This document shows, piece by piece, positions 13,405 to 26,900 of a DNA stretch of 64,000 nucleotides (position 1 is its first letter; every line of letters begins with the position of its first letter). The DNA is from Apostichopus parvimensis (taxonomy: Eukaryota > Echinodermata > Holothuroidea > Aspidochirotida > Stichopodidae): positions 18,068 through 82,067 of the forward strand of contig KN885370.1 of assembly GCA_000934455.1 (NCBI GenBank). Direction: 5' to 3'. The position numbers and the translations under genes were made by a program. The notes beneath the pieces are model-generated. The model worked only from the letters and a program-made list of their open reading frames with translations, made no database searches and was not told the origin of the DNA.

Positions 13405-14390
13405 CAATACCTTGCTATGTCTTTTGACACCTTGTTTGTCTTTTGGCACCTTGACTGTGTTCTTTGACACCTTGAATTGTCTTTTGACACCTTGCTTTGT
13501 TCTTTGACACTTTGCTTTGTCTTTTGACACCTTGCTTTGTTCTTTGACACTTTGCTTTGTCTTTTGACACCTTACTTTGTCTTTTGACAGCTTACTTTGT
13601 CTTTCGACACCTTACTTTGTCTTTTGACACCTTACTTTGTCTTTTGACACCTTGCTTTGTCTTTTGACACCTTGCTTTGTCTTTTGACACCTTACTTTGT
13701 CTTTTGACACCTTACTTTGTCTTTTGACAACTTGCTTTGTCTTTCGACACCTTGCTTTGTCTTTCGACACTTTGCTTTGTCTTTTGACACCTTGCTTTGT
13801 CCTTTGACACCTTACTTTGTCTTTTGACACCTTACTTTGTCCTTTGACACCTTGCTTTGTCTTTTGACACCTTACTTTGTCTTTTGACACCTTACTTTGT
13901 CTTTTGACACCTTGCTTTGTCTTTAGACACCTTGCTTTGTCTTTTGACACCTTGCTTTGTCTTTTGACACCTTGTTTTGTCTTTTGACACCTTGCTTTGT
14001 CCTTTGACACCTTACTTTGTCTTTTGACACCTTACTTTGGCTTTTGACACCTTGCTTTTGTCTTTTGACACCTTGCTTTGTCTTTTGACACCTTGCTTTG
14101 TCTTTTGACACCTTGCTTTGTCCTTTGATATTTTGCTTTGTCTTTGGACACCTTGCATTGTCTTTTGACACCTTGCTTTTGTCCTTTGATATCTTGCTTT
14201 TGTCTTTTGACACCTTGCTTTTGTCTTTTGACACCTTGCTTTTGTCTTTTGACACCTTGCTTTGTACACCTTGCTTTTGTCTTTTGACACCTTGCTTTGT
14301 CTTTGACACCTTGCATTGTCTTTTGACACCTTGCTTTTGTCTTTTGACACCTTGCTTTGTTTTTTGACACTTTGCTTTATCTTTTGACTT
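13405..14390 (+). repeat. 20-bp minisatellite, array B
   Basis: About 48 copies of the same unit, some 21 bp, ending ~310 bp below the UNC80 stop codon. Confidence 0.95.
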
Positions 14391-14399
14391 TGATACGTG

Positions 14400-14702
14400 G
14401 GATTTACAAATGTCTTACTTCATGTTTCAAAGTTCTTAATATTAGACGGTCCTGGGTGTAAGTTTAGTTACAACCATGTTTTTTTCATGTTTTTAATTTC
14501 ATCACGACGTCATGAAGAGAGTTTTAATAGGTTACTGTGGAAAATCCTCCCGTCCTTCCCCTTGAAGCAATATGATATTACATATTCTCAAAATAATAAT
14601 GATAATATACGATTAATATGATTTCTTCTTCATAATTGTTGGTTAGCATACATTCTTCACACAGCTTATTCGCCATAGCAGTGTGTGGCGATGGCTGGCT
14701 GG
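14400..14702 (-). other. UNC80: Probable UNC80 3' UTR
   Basis: No further coding sequence is seen below the stop. ATTAAA variants of the polyadenylation signal (TTTAAT on the + strand) lie at 14523-14528 and 14492-14497, before the minisatellite begins at ~14390. No AATAAA is present. The transcript end is a guess. Confidence 0.35.
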
Positions 14703-14902
14703 TTACACTCTGGTGTCATGAGTTAAGGCCGTAGCTTCTGTGGGCGTGGCCTCTGGTTCAGCCATTTCCAGCAGGTGGACCCTCTCTTGCTGGTTCTCTA
14801 GGTCCTCATCGGTATCGCTGGTGGGGCCCTGGGTCCTTGTAGATGATAACAGATGACTCTGCTCTGTAGAGCAGTCTTCGGCTGATGTGTCGTCTGTTTT
14901 CT
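14703..14902 (-). CDS. UNC80: UNC80 exon 42, last coding exon and stop
   Basis: KTDDTSAEDCSTEQSHLLSS, TSDTDEDLENQQERVHLLEM, ending ALTHDTRV and TAA at 14703-14705. Acidic, low-complexity tail. The last residues T-R-V fit a class I PDZ ligand (S/T-x-hydrophobic). The vertebrate protein, as I recall it, ends ESHV, which also fits. Confidence 0.88.
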
Positions 14903-17900
14903 CTAAGAGAGTTTCTGTATGGTGAGATGAAGTGATGTTACATTTTCAAATATATGAGAAAATATTCAATTCTGTCATTGCTCTTTATCGTACAAATGCT
15001 AATTTGTAAACTAGGTTTAGTTAATTTCCTAGGATTGAGCAGACCATGTGTTAAGTATACAGTATATCCACCGAAGAGGAACTGATAAAAGGAACCAATT
15101 ATGCGGCAGAGACTTTTAAAAAATACACAAAATTGTCAGGTGTTGATTTTTGCACAACTCTTCTGTTTTAACATTTCTAAATTATTTCTTTAAAACTATA
15201 TCTGGTCACCAGAGCAAAACCATTCAGCAACAATGTTGAACCAAATTAGCAGACAGTATAAAAAATATACTCTCCCAAAACCAAACGCTGAATTTACGGT
15301 TGATCAGAGAACTTATTCTGCTCGTTAATAGGATGTTTTTTAGTCAGTTGGGACAATTTTATTCTAGACTGACCTCATATCCAGCTTCAAAGCACTTGTA
15401 ATGACAGTATGAGTAGCATTCACGGGAAGCATTCATGAACATCTTATTGTACTCTTCATACTTTCAGTACATTTTGAAGTATGTTATGGGTGGACGGTAT
15501 CAAATTGGAATAGTCCATTAGAAAATTGTCACACATGGCTGTGGTTTCACCTCTACGATGAAACATTCAGCAATTTCCCCTTTAGCTCAATAATTTGCGA
15601 TAGAGAAATGAATGTGTACTTCTCATGAAATAGAAGTCATCAATCCATCTTCCTCCCCAACACCTGCCTCATCTTACAACTAGTCTCGGTTTACTGCATC
15701 GTTAAAGTCGGACCACATTCATTCCATAAGTCCAACAATCACTGCTACAAACAAATCGTTATCATCACATCGTTTCGACTTTGCATGCATGTTCAAAAAT
15801 TACTTTCTTTACATGGCACATTTTGTGCTAATTTTCTCAAAAAAGGACACAACGACACTCTTGAGACTATAATGAAGAATCCACTTACTCGGTAGGACGC
15901 TGTCGCTCTTTGACTCCATCAGAGAGAGACCCCTCCCACGACCCGGTTCAGGCCGGTGTCGTCTGGAGCTGGTACTGCGGCTGATCCTCTTGGTGGTCTG
16001 TTTGCGCCAGACTCGGACCGGCGATTCAAAGTCCACTTTGTCCTCAGCCTCGGCCTCCGCGATGCTGGACTCGCTCTGCTGGAGGACGCTCGACTGTGGA
16101 TCTGTAGCTTCCTCTGTCGCCGTAGAGTTCTCCTCCTCCAGGGTCTCGGAGACGGCAGAATTGGAACCCTGGGAGTTTCTCTGGGAGCTGCGTCTACTCG
16201 ACAGACGGTTGAAGCTTCTACGAGTCGAACTCTTCCTCGACATGATCGTGGCTGTCGCGACAGAAAAATTGGGACAAAGAAAAAAAAATGGGTTTTAAAA
16301 TCTCTGCCAAAAGCGGCTACCCTTTCTCGGCTGTCCGGCTAAATGTTAATCCCTTTATTGATCGATCGATCGATCTATACTCTTTAATCTCCTGCTAGTA
16401 TATTATTCTCTAAGTTTGTGATATAAATACTTTCTTAAAACTTTGGAACAAGGCATGAGTGCTCTCAAGATTAAGATTCTGTTTGCACACAGTTGATATT
16501 TAGCTTTGATCGGGGGATGTACAAAATGGACATTGATATATTAAGACCATAGGAGGTCACAAATGTCCACGAACTCTATCTTTAATCGACAAAACCTCCA
16601 TTTCTTATTTTATTTTTTTTCTTTCTTTACTTTTAAAAGACTGCAGCTATTAAAATCACTGGAACAATTACTGACCAGCTGTTTTGATACCAACATTCAT
16701 ACCAACCAGTATTAGCACACATCACCACATTAAAGGACTGGTTGGGTATTATGAAAGGTCTGTAAATCATAACATACTGCAACTACCAAAGACAAGGAAC
16801 ATACATCGACCTGTTTCGATGATAACAAACGATATTAACTGACATCATTCCATCACACCTGCGGACAAATCCATGCATGTTTTTATAGTTGGGATCAGTA
16901 TCACACATATACCACTCAATACACAACAAGGTGCATCATTGCAGAAAATGATCAACAGTTTGCAGATCTTAAATAATAACAGTCCACTTCTTGTCGTGAT
17001 CTTTCATTAGTTCTTGTTCTCAGACCCACTAGACTCAGTGGAGACCAATCCAACGTATCTTACATCAGACTGACCATTTTTGAATACTTACATTTTCTGG
17101 TCAGACGGCTAATCATGGAGCTCCTCTGCTGGAAGGGAGAGATCACCTCCATCTCCTCCATCTGAATCCCAGTCCGCTGCTCGGCTAGAGCTACTCTCTC
17201 GTCTTGGAATTTCACATGATCTACAAAAGAAAAAGAAGAATATTGTTTTTAATAACATTTCTCTCATTTCTGGTGGCTTCAATAGAGCGCCAGTATTGGA
17301 AAACATGGGCCGGTGGTTGGGGGGGGGAAGGAGGGTAGGAGGGGGGAGGCAAGTTCATATTTCTTATTAGTTCACTGCTTTGAATCCAGTTGTAAGCAAG
17401 ATTGTCTTTGCTCATATAACATTCCTGGTCAGCTTTCTAATCAACATCCGATTCTCTCATTCCTTTTACTAGAAGCATATGAATTTATCATTGGTCCTTT
17501 CCAATAATCTTACCTCGTGGAACAAACATGTTATCTCTGTGATGCTTACCTCGTGGAACAAACATGTTATCTCTGTGATGCTTACCTCGTGGAACAAACA
17601 TGTTATCTCTGTGATGCTTACCTCGTGGAACAAACATGTTATCTCTGTGATGCTTACCTCGTGGAACAAACATGTTATCCCTGTGGTGCTGCAGTTCTTT
17701 GGCAAGCTCTAGCATGATGTCAGCTCTACTCTTTGGACTGAAGATGTGAAGACCTCTGAGTTTCTGTCCGACATACTGCTGGAGCATCACCTCTGCATCC
17801 GTCTCACAGATCATCTTCATCATCTATTAAAAGGTAAAAATTCCAAAACTGATAAACAGTCTTACATAAAAGTAATAATGTATTCCATCATATTTCACTA

Positions 17901-20900
17901 TACCCGATTGGTAGTGATCACCCTCCTGCCCACCTCCACCCCTCTCTTACTCAGACTGGTCTGCTCTTGTGATATGCACCTGTACCATGTGTGTCATGCG
18001 TAAAATCAAAACGTGTGTACTCACTCAATGGCGCTAAAATTTCCTTCATCCTTTATGTCAATGATAAATGTTACAAGTGTTAAGAGATGTTAACATCGCA
18101 TTATTGCAACAGCTAAATGTCATGACAGTAATTTAGTTCATTGACAGAGTGTAGTTCACTCACTTATTGCTGGCTGCAGCTGATGACAAAGAAGTACTTC
18201 ATCTCATCTGCAAAGACAAAAGGGGCTCTAACCCATTCTACCCTAATGTGTGTGATTATTCTGAGGACATGGTTAATTCTTCTGAGGACATGATTAATTC
18301 TTCTGAGGACATGGTTAATTCTTCTGAGGACATAGTTGTTCATTTCAAATGACATCTGAGGACTTGGTATTCCTTTATTGAAGTCCTCAGTCAGATTACA
18401 AAACAAGTACACACACACACACACATAGTTCTCAGTCCTCCAAACTAAGAAGCTATATAAGAGTGTTCTAACACAAGCAACGGAGATATAGCATTTAAGT
18501 CTGACAAACAAGACAAACATATCTTTTGAGTCTCTTTGTAGCTTTTTCCATCCCCCTCACTGTACCAGTACCAGCTCTTACCTTGAAGGCTATGAATGGC
18601 TTCAGAAGCACATAGAGAGGTGACTTCACAGTGATTACAAAATCAAGAAAACTCCACAGAGCTATCCCACCTAGAGGAACCAAATGGAATAAAATGAAAA
18701 TCAGTATTCAGGAGCAAGGTCTAATTCAATGCATGTAGTAGTATCAAAAAAAAAAGCAAAAATCTTTTTTTTTTAAATTAAAAAAAGTGTCAATACCTAG
18801 CATTTTTGAGCCAACCTCTTTGATCACGGCAGCCATTCTGAACCACTCTCTCGATAACTGACTTTTAAAGCAAACCATCAAGATCTTAAGACCTGGGAAA
18901 TTGAGAGGAATGGAATAAATGATGACAATTAGGAAAGCATTTCTTTGTAATCTTAACGTAAGTAAAAATTTCCTGTGCCAGACGTAACGACGGTTGAGTA
19001 ATGTTATTATTAACCCGTCCTTACGCTTAACACATTCCATCGCACTGCACACAGGGTTCAGAGCAATAGTCTTTCATCATCCCCTCACCTAATTGTAAAA
19101 TTGCCATTTGATAGGCCAACCCCTTCAAGTTTAAAGATCTGCTTTATTGGCTCTAATTATAGCACGCTATAGCTAGGAAGGTATTGTGATTATGTAATCG
19201 ACCTGCTGCGGTTGTAAATCGACCTCAGGTTTTACAATTAGCCTGCATAGCTTCTTAACACCATTAGGCTCTTTATGTAAACACTGTGTGGAAATATGTT
19301 CATGTCTACAGTGTCGTTAATCATACAGCGTATAGACCCTCATACAAGAAAAAATATGTGGCAGGCGTTGCAGACTAATTGGTAAAAAGAGGTCATTTTA
19401 CGACCAAGGCAGGTCGATTACATAATCTCAAGAAACTTTTCCATGATAGTGTGCTATAGTTGGGGTCTATACAGCAGACCTTTAAGCCCTCTTAATGAGC
19501 CTTCCAGACATCCTTATTAGTCATACAATTCTTGGTATCATAACATCATACACCACCCCATGGATTGTCTGTTCACCCATGTGTTACCGCTGTTCATGTG
19601 GTGATCATTCGTGTGTATTTGTTTTTACTTTTAAAGATACCAGGAATACTGGGAAAGCTACATTTTTTATTTTTTTGGCTCGATCGGACATCTGGGCCAC
19701 GTTTGTGATAAGCTAAAGAAAACGTTGCTAGGACTTGTGTATTAACAACTACAATATATATGCTCAGAAGGGAAGTGGCATATACAAGAGTGGAAGTTGG
19801 CATTTCACTGAAGACTACAAAGGAAATGAGTATGTAAAGTTCCTAATTAATAAAGGCCAAACAGATTATGACCCATTACAGGAAATTTGCCAAAGAGTGA
19901 AGAGGCATCTCTTTTTGGTTAAAATTGTGCTAAGGATGACATCAGGGATCTTAAATAAAAAACACAAGACCTGTACTCTATGATTGACCAAATAAATACA
20001 AATGTTGTTTTAATAATTTGCAGCAAAATTTATCACTTTCATTATATTCAAAATATTGCCACAAGATGATGAATCGCACTCCGAGAGTCATCATTTCAAC
20101 ATTTTGCAGCAAAATCATAAATTCGTCACCTCAAAATCTCACTTGAACATTTTGCAACAAAACGATAAATTAGGCTCAAATCAGAATGTCACTATTATTT
20201 CAACAATCTGCAGGCAAAATGATATACGTCCACATTTACCTAGAAATGCAGCCTCATAGAGGGAGTCTGGTACCGTTCCTGACCCGTCACGGAACGAGAC
20301 GCTGGTGTGGCTTGGTAGGTCCTGGAATGAAGAGTAGTGTCCGTGGCCCTTTGAGGATCCTCCTGTCGGACGGGCCTGCTTATGAGGTGGCAGCAGTGCG
20401 TACAGGACCATGGTGAGTGAGAATGAAACGTCAGATGGCCTAATCTTGGGAGAATCTGAGGAATCAAAGACAGATGTTCAGTTAGGAAATAAGAGGATAT
20501 TGTCATTGGTAGAACTAAAATAATTCCAAACATACCTAATAGCATCCATAGTAGCAAGACCTAGCCTAGCCTCATAGCCTAGCCTATTTCTATGGCCTAT
20601 CTAGAACAATGTTATGACCAAGCCTAGTGCACTGTGTCCATTTCTTCCCCTAGTGCTATGACCCAGTTTAGTGCCATGGTTCATTTTAGTGCCGTGGCCC
20701 AGTTTAGTGCCTTAGTCCAGTCTATTGTTATGGCCGAGACAAACCCAGTGCCATGGCCTAGTCCAGCACAGTGAAATAGCACATATACATAGCTTGGCCC
20801 AGCCTAGTGCCATGGTTGACCCCAGTAGTATGGCCTAGCCTAGTGCCATGACCTAGCTTAATCATCATCTCCAATATATGAACAGTGCTAAAGTTGTTCA

Positions 20901-23900
20901 TCACAAAGTATGATATTACAGTAAAGTACTAAACTGGCTGTGACTTTACCAATGGGAGTTACTGCTGGATTGGTGAGTGAATCAGGACGGTAGAGGGCAC
21001 TAGATACTGTGACTACCTGGGACGGTAGAGGGCACTAGATACTGTGACTACCTGCGACGGTAGAGGGCACTAGATATAGAGGGCACTAGATACTGCGACT
21101 ACCTGGGATGGTAGAGGGCACTAGATACTGTGACTACCTGGAACGGTAGAAGGCACTAGATACTGTGACTACCTGGGACGGTAGAAGGCACTAGATACTG
21201 TGACTACCTGGTACGGTTGAGGGCACTAGATACTGTGACTACCTGGGACGGTTGAGGGCACTAGATACTGTGACTACCTGGGACGGTTGAGGACACTAGA
21301 TACTGTGACTACCTGGGACGGTTGAGGGCACTAGATACTGTGACTACCTGGGACGGTTGAGGGCACTAGATACTGTGACTACCTGGGGCAGTAGAGGGCA
21401 CTAGATACTGTGACTACCTGGGACGGTAGAGGGCGCTTGATATTGAGACCACCTGCTTTTAATAGGTTTGTGCTAACCTTTCCTTCCACAGCCAACCCTC
21501 AGGCACAGCGGTAGGACCATGTAGAGTAGGATGGTCTCGGTACGTTCCGGAGAGTTGAAGAGAGACGTTCCACCGAATACCTGCTCTAGGGTGTACAGAT
21601 CCTAGAGAAATATCAAGTTAGTAGAAAAGAGGAGAGAGATATATGAAAAAGAAAGGTTCGGTCATTCAAGGAGAAACAAGGGGCACTAAAACCTATCCCA
21701 ACGATGTCATTCTCAAACCGACGATGCCATTCTCAAGTCCTTACATCACAGTTAGAGTCTGGTGACTATTTCATGGTTAGATTAGGTAACATTACTTGCA
21801 ATGATCAGATACTACACATGATCTTAACCCCATGGCTGGCCACTCCTCTTATATCAAGACTGTGACCGGGACATCGTTAGGATGTTGTGTCCAGTTTGAG
21901 CAGCATGATCCATGATTCACAACATTTATCTCAAAAGGCTGACAATTAAAGGATCATACATTAAAAATTATAACGATTACATATTTACCTGTGTTAATTC
22001 CTTGTTCGGAAAACTCAATTTTTACAAAGTGGTACTATGTTTATAAATATCACATAAGGTTCTCAAGACTGCAAACATGTATAAAGTCTAAACTAGCAAG
22101 TGTAAACACCAATAATGATTTAAACTGATAGACCAAAAACTTTTGTTATAAAACAGTGAAACTTTAATTTTTTTTAACATGGTCCCATGAGTTTGCAATA
22201 GCAAGGTATCCTTATTACATCAAGATTCACTTGAAAAAACTCACCTGCTGCAAACCATAAATTTTACTAGCTGGGAATAAGTATTTGATTCATTTGTTAC
22301 ATTTCATCCAGGGAATAATTAGACAGCACCTACAGGTAAGCACCCCCCCCCCCACCTCCCTTTGTTATTCAACCTCACACAAAAAAACAAATTCTGAATA
22401 TATAATAGTACAACCTTGCAGTTGTAGCTAATAAGAGACATAATTTTTTTAAATATGATTCAGAATTCACCATTTTATGCAAAAGCCTATCTTTTATGAA
22501 ATTCTTGATTTGCCTCTGTTTTTTCCATATAGAATACCTTTGTGTAATCTCCAAGAATATGTTCGTTTCTTATCAACAGAAACAAGGAGATGGGAGGGGA
22601 ACTGTTGAATGATCAGATCACTGATTTTTTTCTATTGTTACAAAGCTATTATACCAAGATATCTGAGGACATAAAACTGTTCCTAGTGGGAGGGAAGTAC
22701 TATCATCTTTAAAGCAATTTTCAGACATTACTTTTTGTTGATAAATTTTCAACCAAAGAGGAAGGGAAAAAGAAGGGGCCAATAGGCAAAATTTCTGAAG
22801 CCCCTAACTATGTTATGTCCTGGTTATCCAACTTAGTAGTAAGCTGGATTCACCATTTCTGGAGATAGAGATGCCTGTTACTTAAATATCAGCCACAGAA
22901 GTCTAGCAGATCAGAATATTATTGTGAACAAATTTTTAAAAAGTTAGAAAAAAAATGACTTCTTAATCAGTCTTCTGAGTTTGACTTGATTTCCACGAAT
23001 TTAAAATATTTTGTGGCCACATGAAATAAAATAAAAATATAAAAAAAATGAAACATTAAATAATTTCCAAAACTTAAAGAAACATTATTAAACTGATATT
23101 AGATGGAAGAGAATAGTTTTCAACATAATCACAAGCAGGACAACGATAAGATTGCTAGGGGAGCGCTGTGGTTAAAATAAGAATTTTATGATGAAAGGGT
23201 GCAGAATTAAAAAGCACTATTATGTGTGCGAAAGAAAGACTAATATAAATCAACTGGTGCTGTTATAATACTAACAGAACAAAGTATTATGGGTGTGATA
23301 CGGGAGGGGGTGAAAAGAGTGGGTGAAGGAAGGGGGTGGAGGGGGAAAGGAGGGGGATGTGACAAATGGTTCAGTAGGGTGTAGTAACATACCATGGAGN
23401 NNNNNNNNNNNNNNNNNNNNNNNNNNNNNNNNNNNNNNNNNNNNNNNNNNNNNNNNNNNNNNNNNNNNNNNNNNNNNNNNNNNNNNNNNNNNNNNNNNNN
23501 NNNNNNNNNNNNNNNNNNNNNNNNNNNNNNNNNNNNNNNNNNNNNNNNNNNNNNNNNNNNNNNNNNNNNNNNNNNNNNNNNNNNNNNNNNNNNNNNNNNN
23601 NNNNNNNNNNNNNNNNNNNNNNNNNNNNNNNNNNNNNNNNNNNNNNNNNNNNNNNNNNNNNNNNNNNNNNNNNNNNNNNNNNNNNNNNNNNNNNNNNNNN
23701 NNNNNNNNNNNNNNNNNNNNNNNNNNNNNNNNNNNNNNNNNNNNNNNNNNNNNNNNNNNNNNNNNNNNNNNNNNNNNNNNNNNNNNNNNNNNNNNNNNNN
23801 NNNNNGAGACAACGTTATTGCAATTGTCCTGTGCGGTCACTCATTATTTTGGTACTCTTATTGCGTTTGTTGAAGTGACTTTTCATCATTTTGGCTTCCA

Positions 23901-26900
23901 AGCTGTCCCACAAGCCGTGACAATACATCACTTGGGTGGGTGTCATCAGTATAGATGAAAAGTTCAATTATGTACAATTTCAAGGACGTTATTCACATAA
24001 GGGGATGAACAGTGTTGCAAATTCGACAATGAGGTGTAATAACTTAATATCTTGTCTCCAGGAATGTGGAGGGATTCTGTCAGAGGGAGAGAAGAAGTAC
24101 ATAGTGATGAAACAGAAAACAGATGGTAGTCTTGCAACAGTCACTTTATAGTAAGAAGAGACAGATTGATAGGAATGGGTGGGGATGGGGGGGGAGGGGG
24201 TAGAGATTAATGCTCAATAGAATTGAAAGAACAATAGAGACCAAAACAAAAGAACACCACAAATCGATGAAGAGATACATGCCATGGTCTATCAGTGGAG
24301 AGAAAAGCACCGTTAAAAGGGGAAAAAAGCCACAAGGCATCGAAAGGACGTTAATCGATCGATAAATGAAATTATGCTTCATAAGCGTCCATGCAGGTTA
24401 TCAAAACGTTTAAAAAGCAAAATGTAGATTTTACTAACTGTCAAAAGGTGAAATAAGTAGGTTAAGTAGACAAACAGACAATCATTAAGATACAGACAAA
24501 AGAAAAGCAGGGACAAAAGAAAAAGAAAAGGAGAAGTTGAGACTCCCCTTTTTTCTTTTTTTTACTCTGATAACTCTGAAGTAACTTGCCTTAGCCTTGA
24601 TCCAGTATTGATGCTTTGATTGGCGGAGGGGAGTGAGGGAATAAATACCACAATAATAAAACAACGACTGATCAGCACCACCAGTCCCACCTTCCACCAC
24701 TTCTCCCACCCCTTCCAACCCCCAATCCCCCCCCCCCAATTAATCTCCCTTAATGCCAAGTAAGTACTATCATAACCCTTCCAGATATGGCTACAAGCTG
24801 CAAATATTATCACTATAAGTATCAATTCATAAACTGAAAATAGCATCCAGTTGCAGATGTAATCCTCATTTTTCAATTTATGTTTTATAATCTATATACT
24901 TTTCAAGATGCATTCGAGACACATTATGTTTAACATAAACAGTTCCGTGTCTCACAATCCAAAATACCATCCTCACTGTAGCATGTTCACCCTATTACGC
25001 CTGCTTACTATGAATGAACCGTCCTTCCTATCCCCCTTATCTCAAACCCCCCACCCCCCCATCCATGCCCTGCCCACCTAATCCTTCTTCCATTAACCTT
25101 TCTACAGTGGAAGTGCTCATACGCAACAAAGCTAACTTTAAAAGACAAACGTAAAAGAGATGTCTTGTTAGATAAACATGAGAGCAATTAATGAATCTAG
25201 GATGATCGAAAAAATGAACATGAAAACATCTTATTATGAAAAACAAAATTTCTTGAGCAGAACCATCATGAATTTGCATATTTTAAGAATATCTGAAAGC
25301 CAACGAAACAGAAGAATTGCACAACTTAACTTTTGGGGGGGTTTTACCAGAAGGGCCAAGTTTCAGATAAAATTGTTCACGGTAAAAATTCATCCACTTG
25401 CTTTTTTTATTTTACAATTAGCAAATTTTACCCCCGAACATTGGTCTTTTTAAAGAATGCAGACTCTTGACATATTTTTCACATGGGTCTTTGAATTTTT
25501 TGAGCTGCTATCCAGTGATTGGTTCTGCAAGAAATTTTCCCTCTCTTCAATGGAAACATGAGAACAAAAGTTATAAACAGTGAATCTATCCATTATGCAT
25601 TGTCCTTCATTGTCCTACAGGTAGGCCTAAATGTCTCGGTCGTTATTGACAACATTTGTTGAGACGAGTAAATGCAAAATAAGTGATTTAAGTATAAGTT
25701 AAAAGAATCCTTTTGATATTAAAACAAAAACCATCAAAACTAGATTTAGTTTCAGTAATCAAGATGCCTGATAGTATCTTCAAAGATTTCATACCTTTTG
25801 GTTGCAGTAGTGAAGTACATGCCATGTTGGGTCAAAGGTCATGCTTTGTTTCAACCAACAGAAATCGTTTCCATGCCTACGTAATTTTCGGTTCCAGCAG
25901 CTTGCATGCCAGTGGTAAATCAGATTAATCTCGACAGCATTTACTGTCAGGCATTCTTCAAAAATGAGGATAATATAATCCCGGTAGCATTCACTGCATT
26001 CTACGCAGGCTAATAATTCCAGAGCATTCCGTCGTATAGCAAATTGGTACATGTTGCATTCTGGTCGGTCATTACAGGGTGATGTGTAGAGGGGGAGGGG
26101 GTAAAAAAATTGGCATTCCATTCCCGACCAAAAAATCATGACATCATTCCATCAAGTGAGTACGAATCATTCTCGATATAAGTACGGGTCAAGACAAGGT
26201 TTGCTCCATCAAATGCAATTGTTAAATACTGCCCTCTATTATTACGGCAGGCGGCTATACAAACACAGGTGAATTATACTCTTGAGAGACTTGGTCAAGT
26301 CTCATGTGATACAGGAAAACAGAAATTGCCAACGAAAGACTTGGCATTTAACATTTTGAACGAGAAGTTCAAAAAATATTTGGTAAAATGGTGTTTATAT
26401 CTATATAAAGGGCAAATTGTGAGCATTTGATGAGCATATTTCATCCTGATCCATAACTAAGCTATGTTCTTTTCCACGAACCTTACATAAGAGAGAATTC
26501 TTCATGCACTCTTTTAATAGTAGCGGTCACCTTAAAAAGTGTATGAACATTCTATAACATCCACATATCATTACACATGCTCTCTTGTTTATCAAACATA
26601 GGAATATGTCCAAATTAAAAGGAAAACTTTGAAAAACGAGCGAGGCAACAGAGACATGGCGTGTGATACAGTGTTTGGGATGCAAAGATGCAAAGAGACC
26701 ATGCAGGCATGCTATAAATTAACATGCAAATGAGTGTGACATGCGGGACATGCAAATTGGCCATGCGAGCTGAATAAACAGCAGCATGCCATGCCAAAAA
26801 AAAAAAACCTTTATCATGCTGGGCTTCTAGGCTTATGGTTTTTTTGTTTTTGTTACGCTGTTGTGAAGAATCGTTTAATCATTGCACATTGTGTCAATTT

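Noticed and set aside
10662-14370. Long overlapping minus-strand ORFs of Lys/Gln/Cys-rich repeats (KDKARCQKTKQGVKRQ type)
   Set aside because: They are translations of a 20-bp minisatellite that has no stop in any frame. The period is not a multiple of three and there is no start context or non-repeat coding part.
17313-17507. ORFs overlapping the exon 39 array on the + strand (EQTCYLCDAYLV repeats)
   Set aside because: Antisense shadow of the in-frame UNC80 repeat; 36-bp periodicity keeps all frames open.
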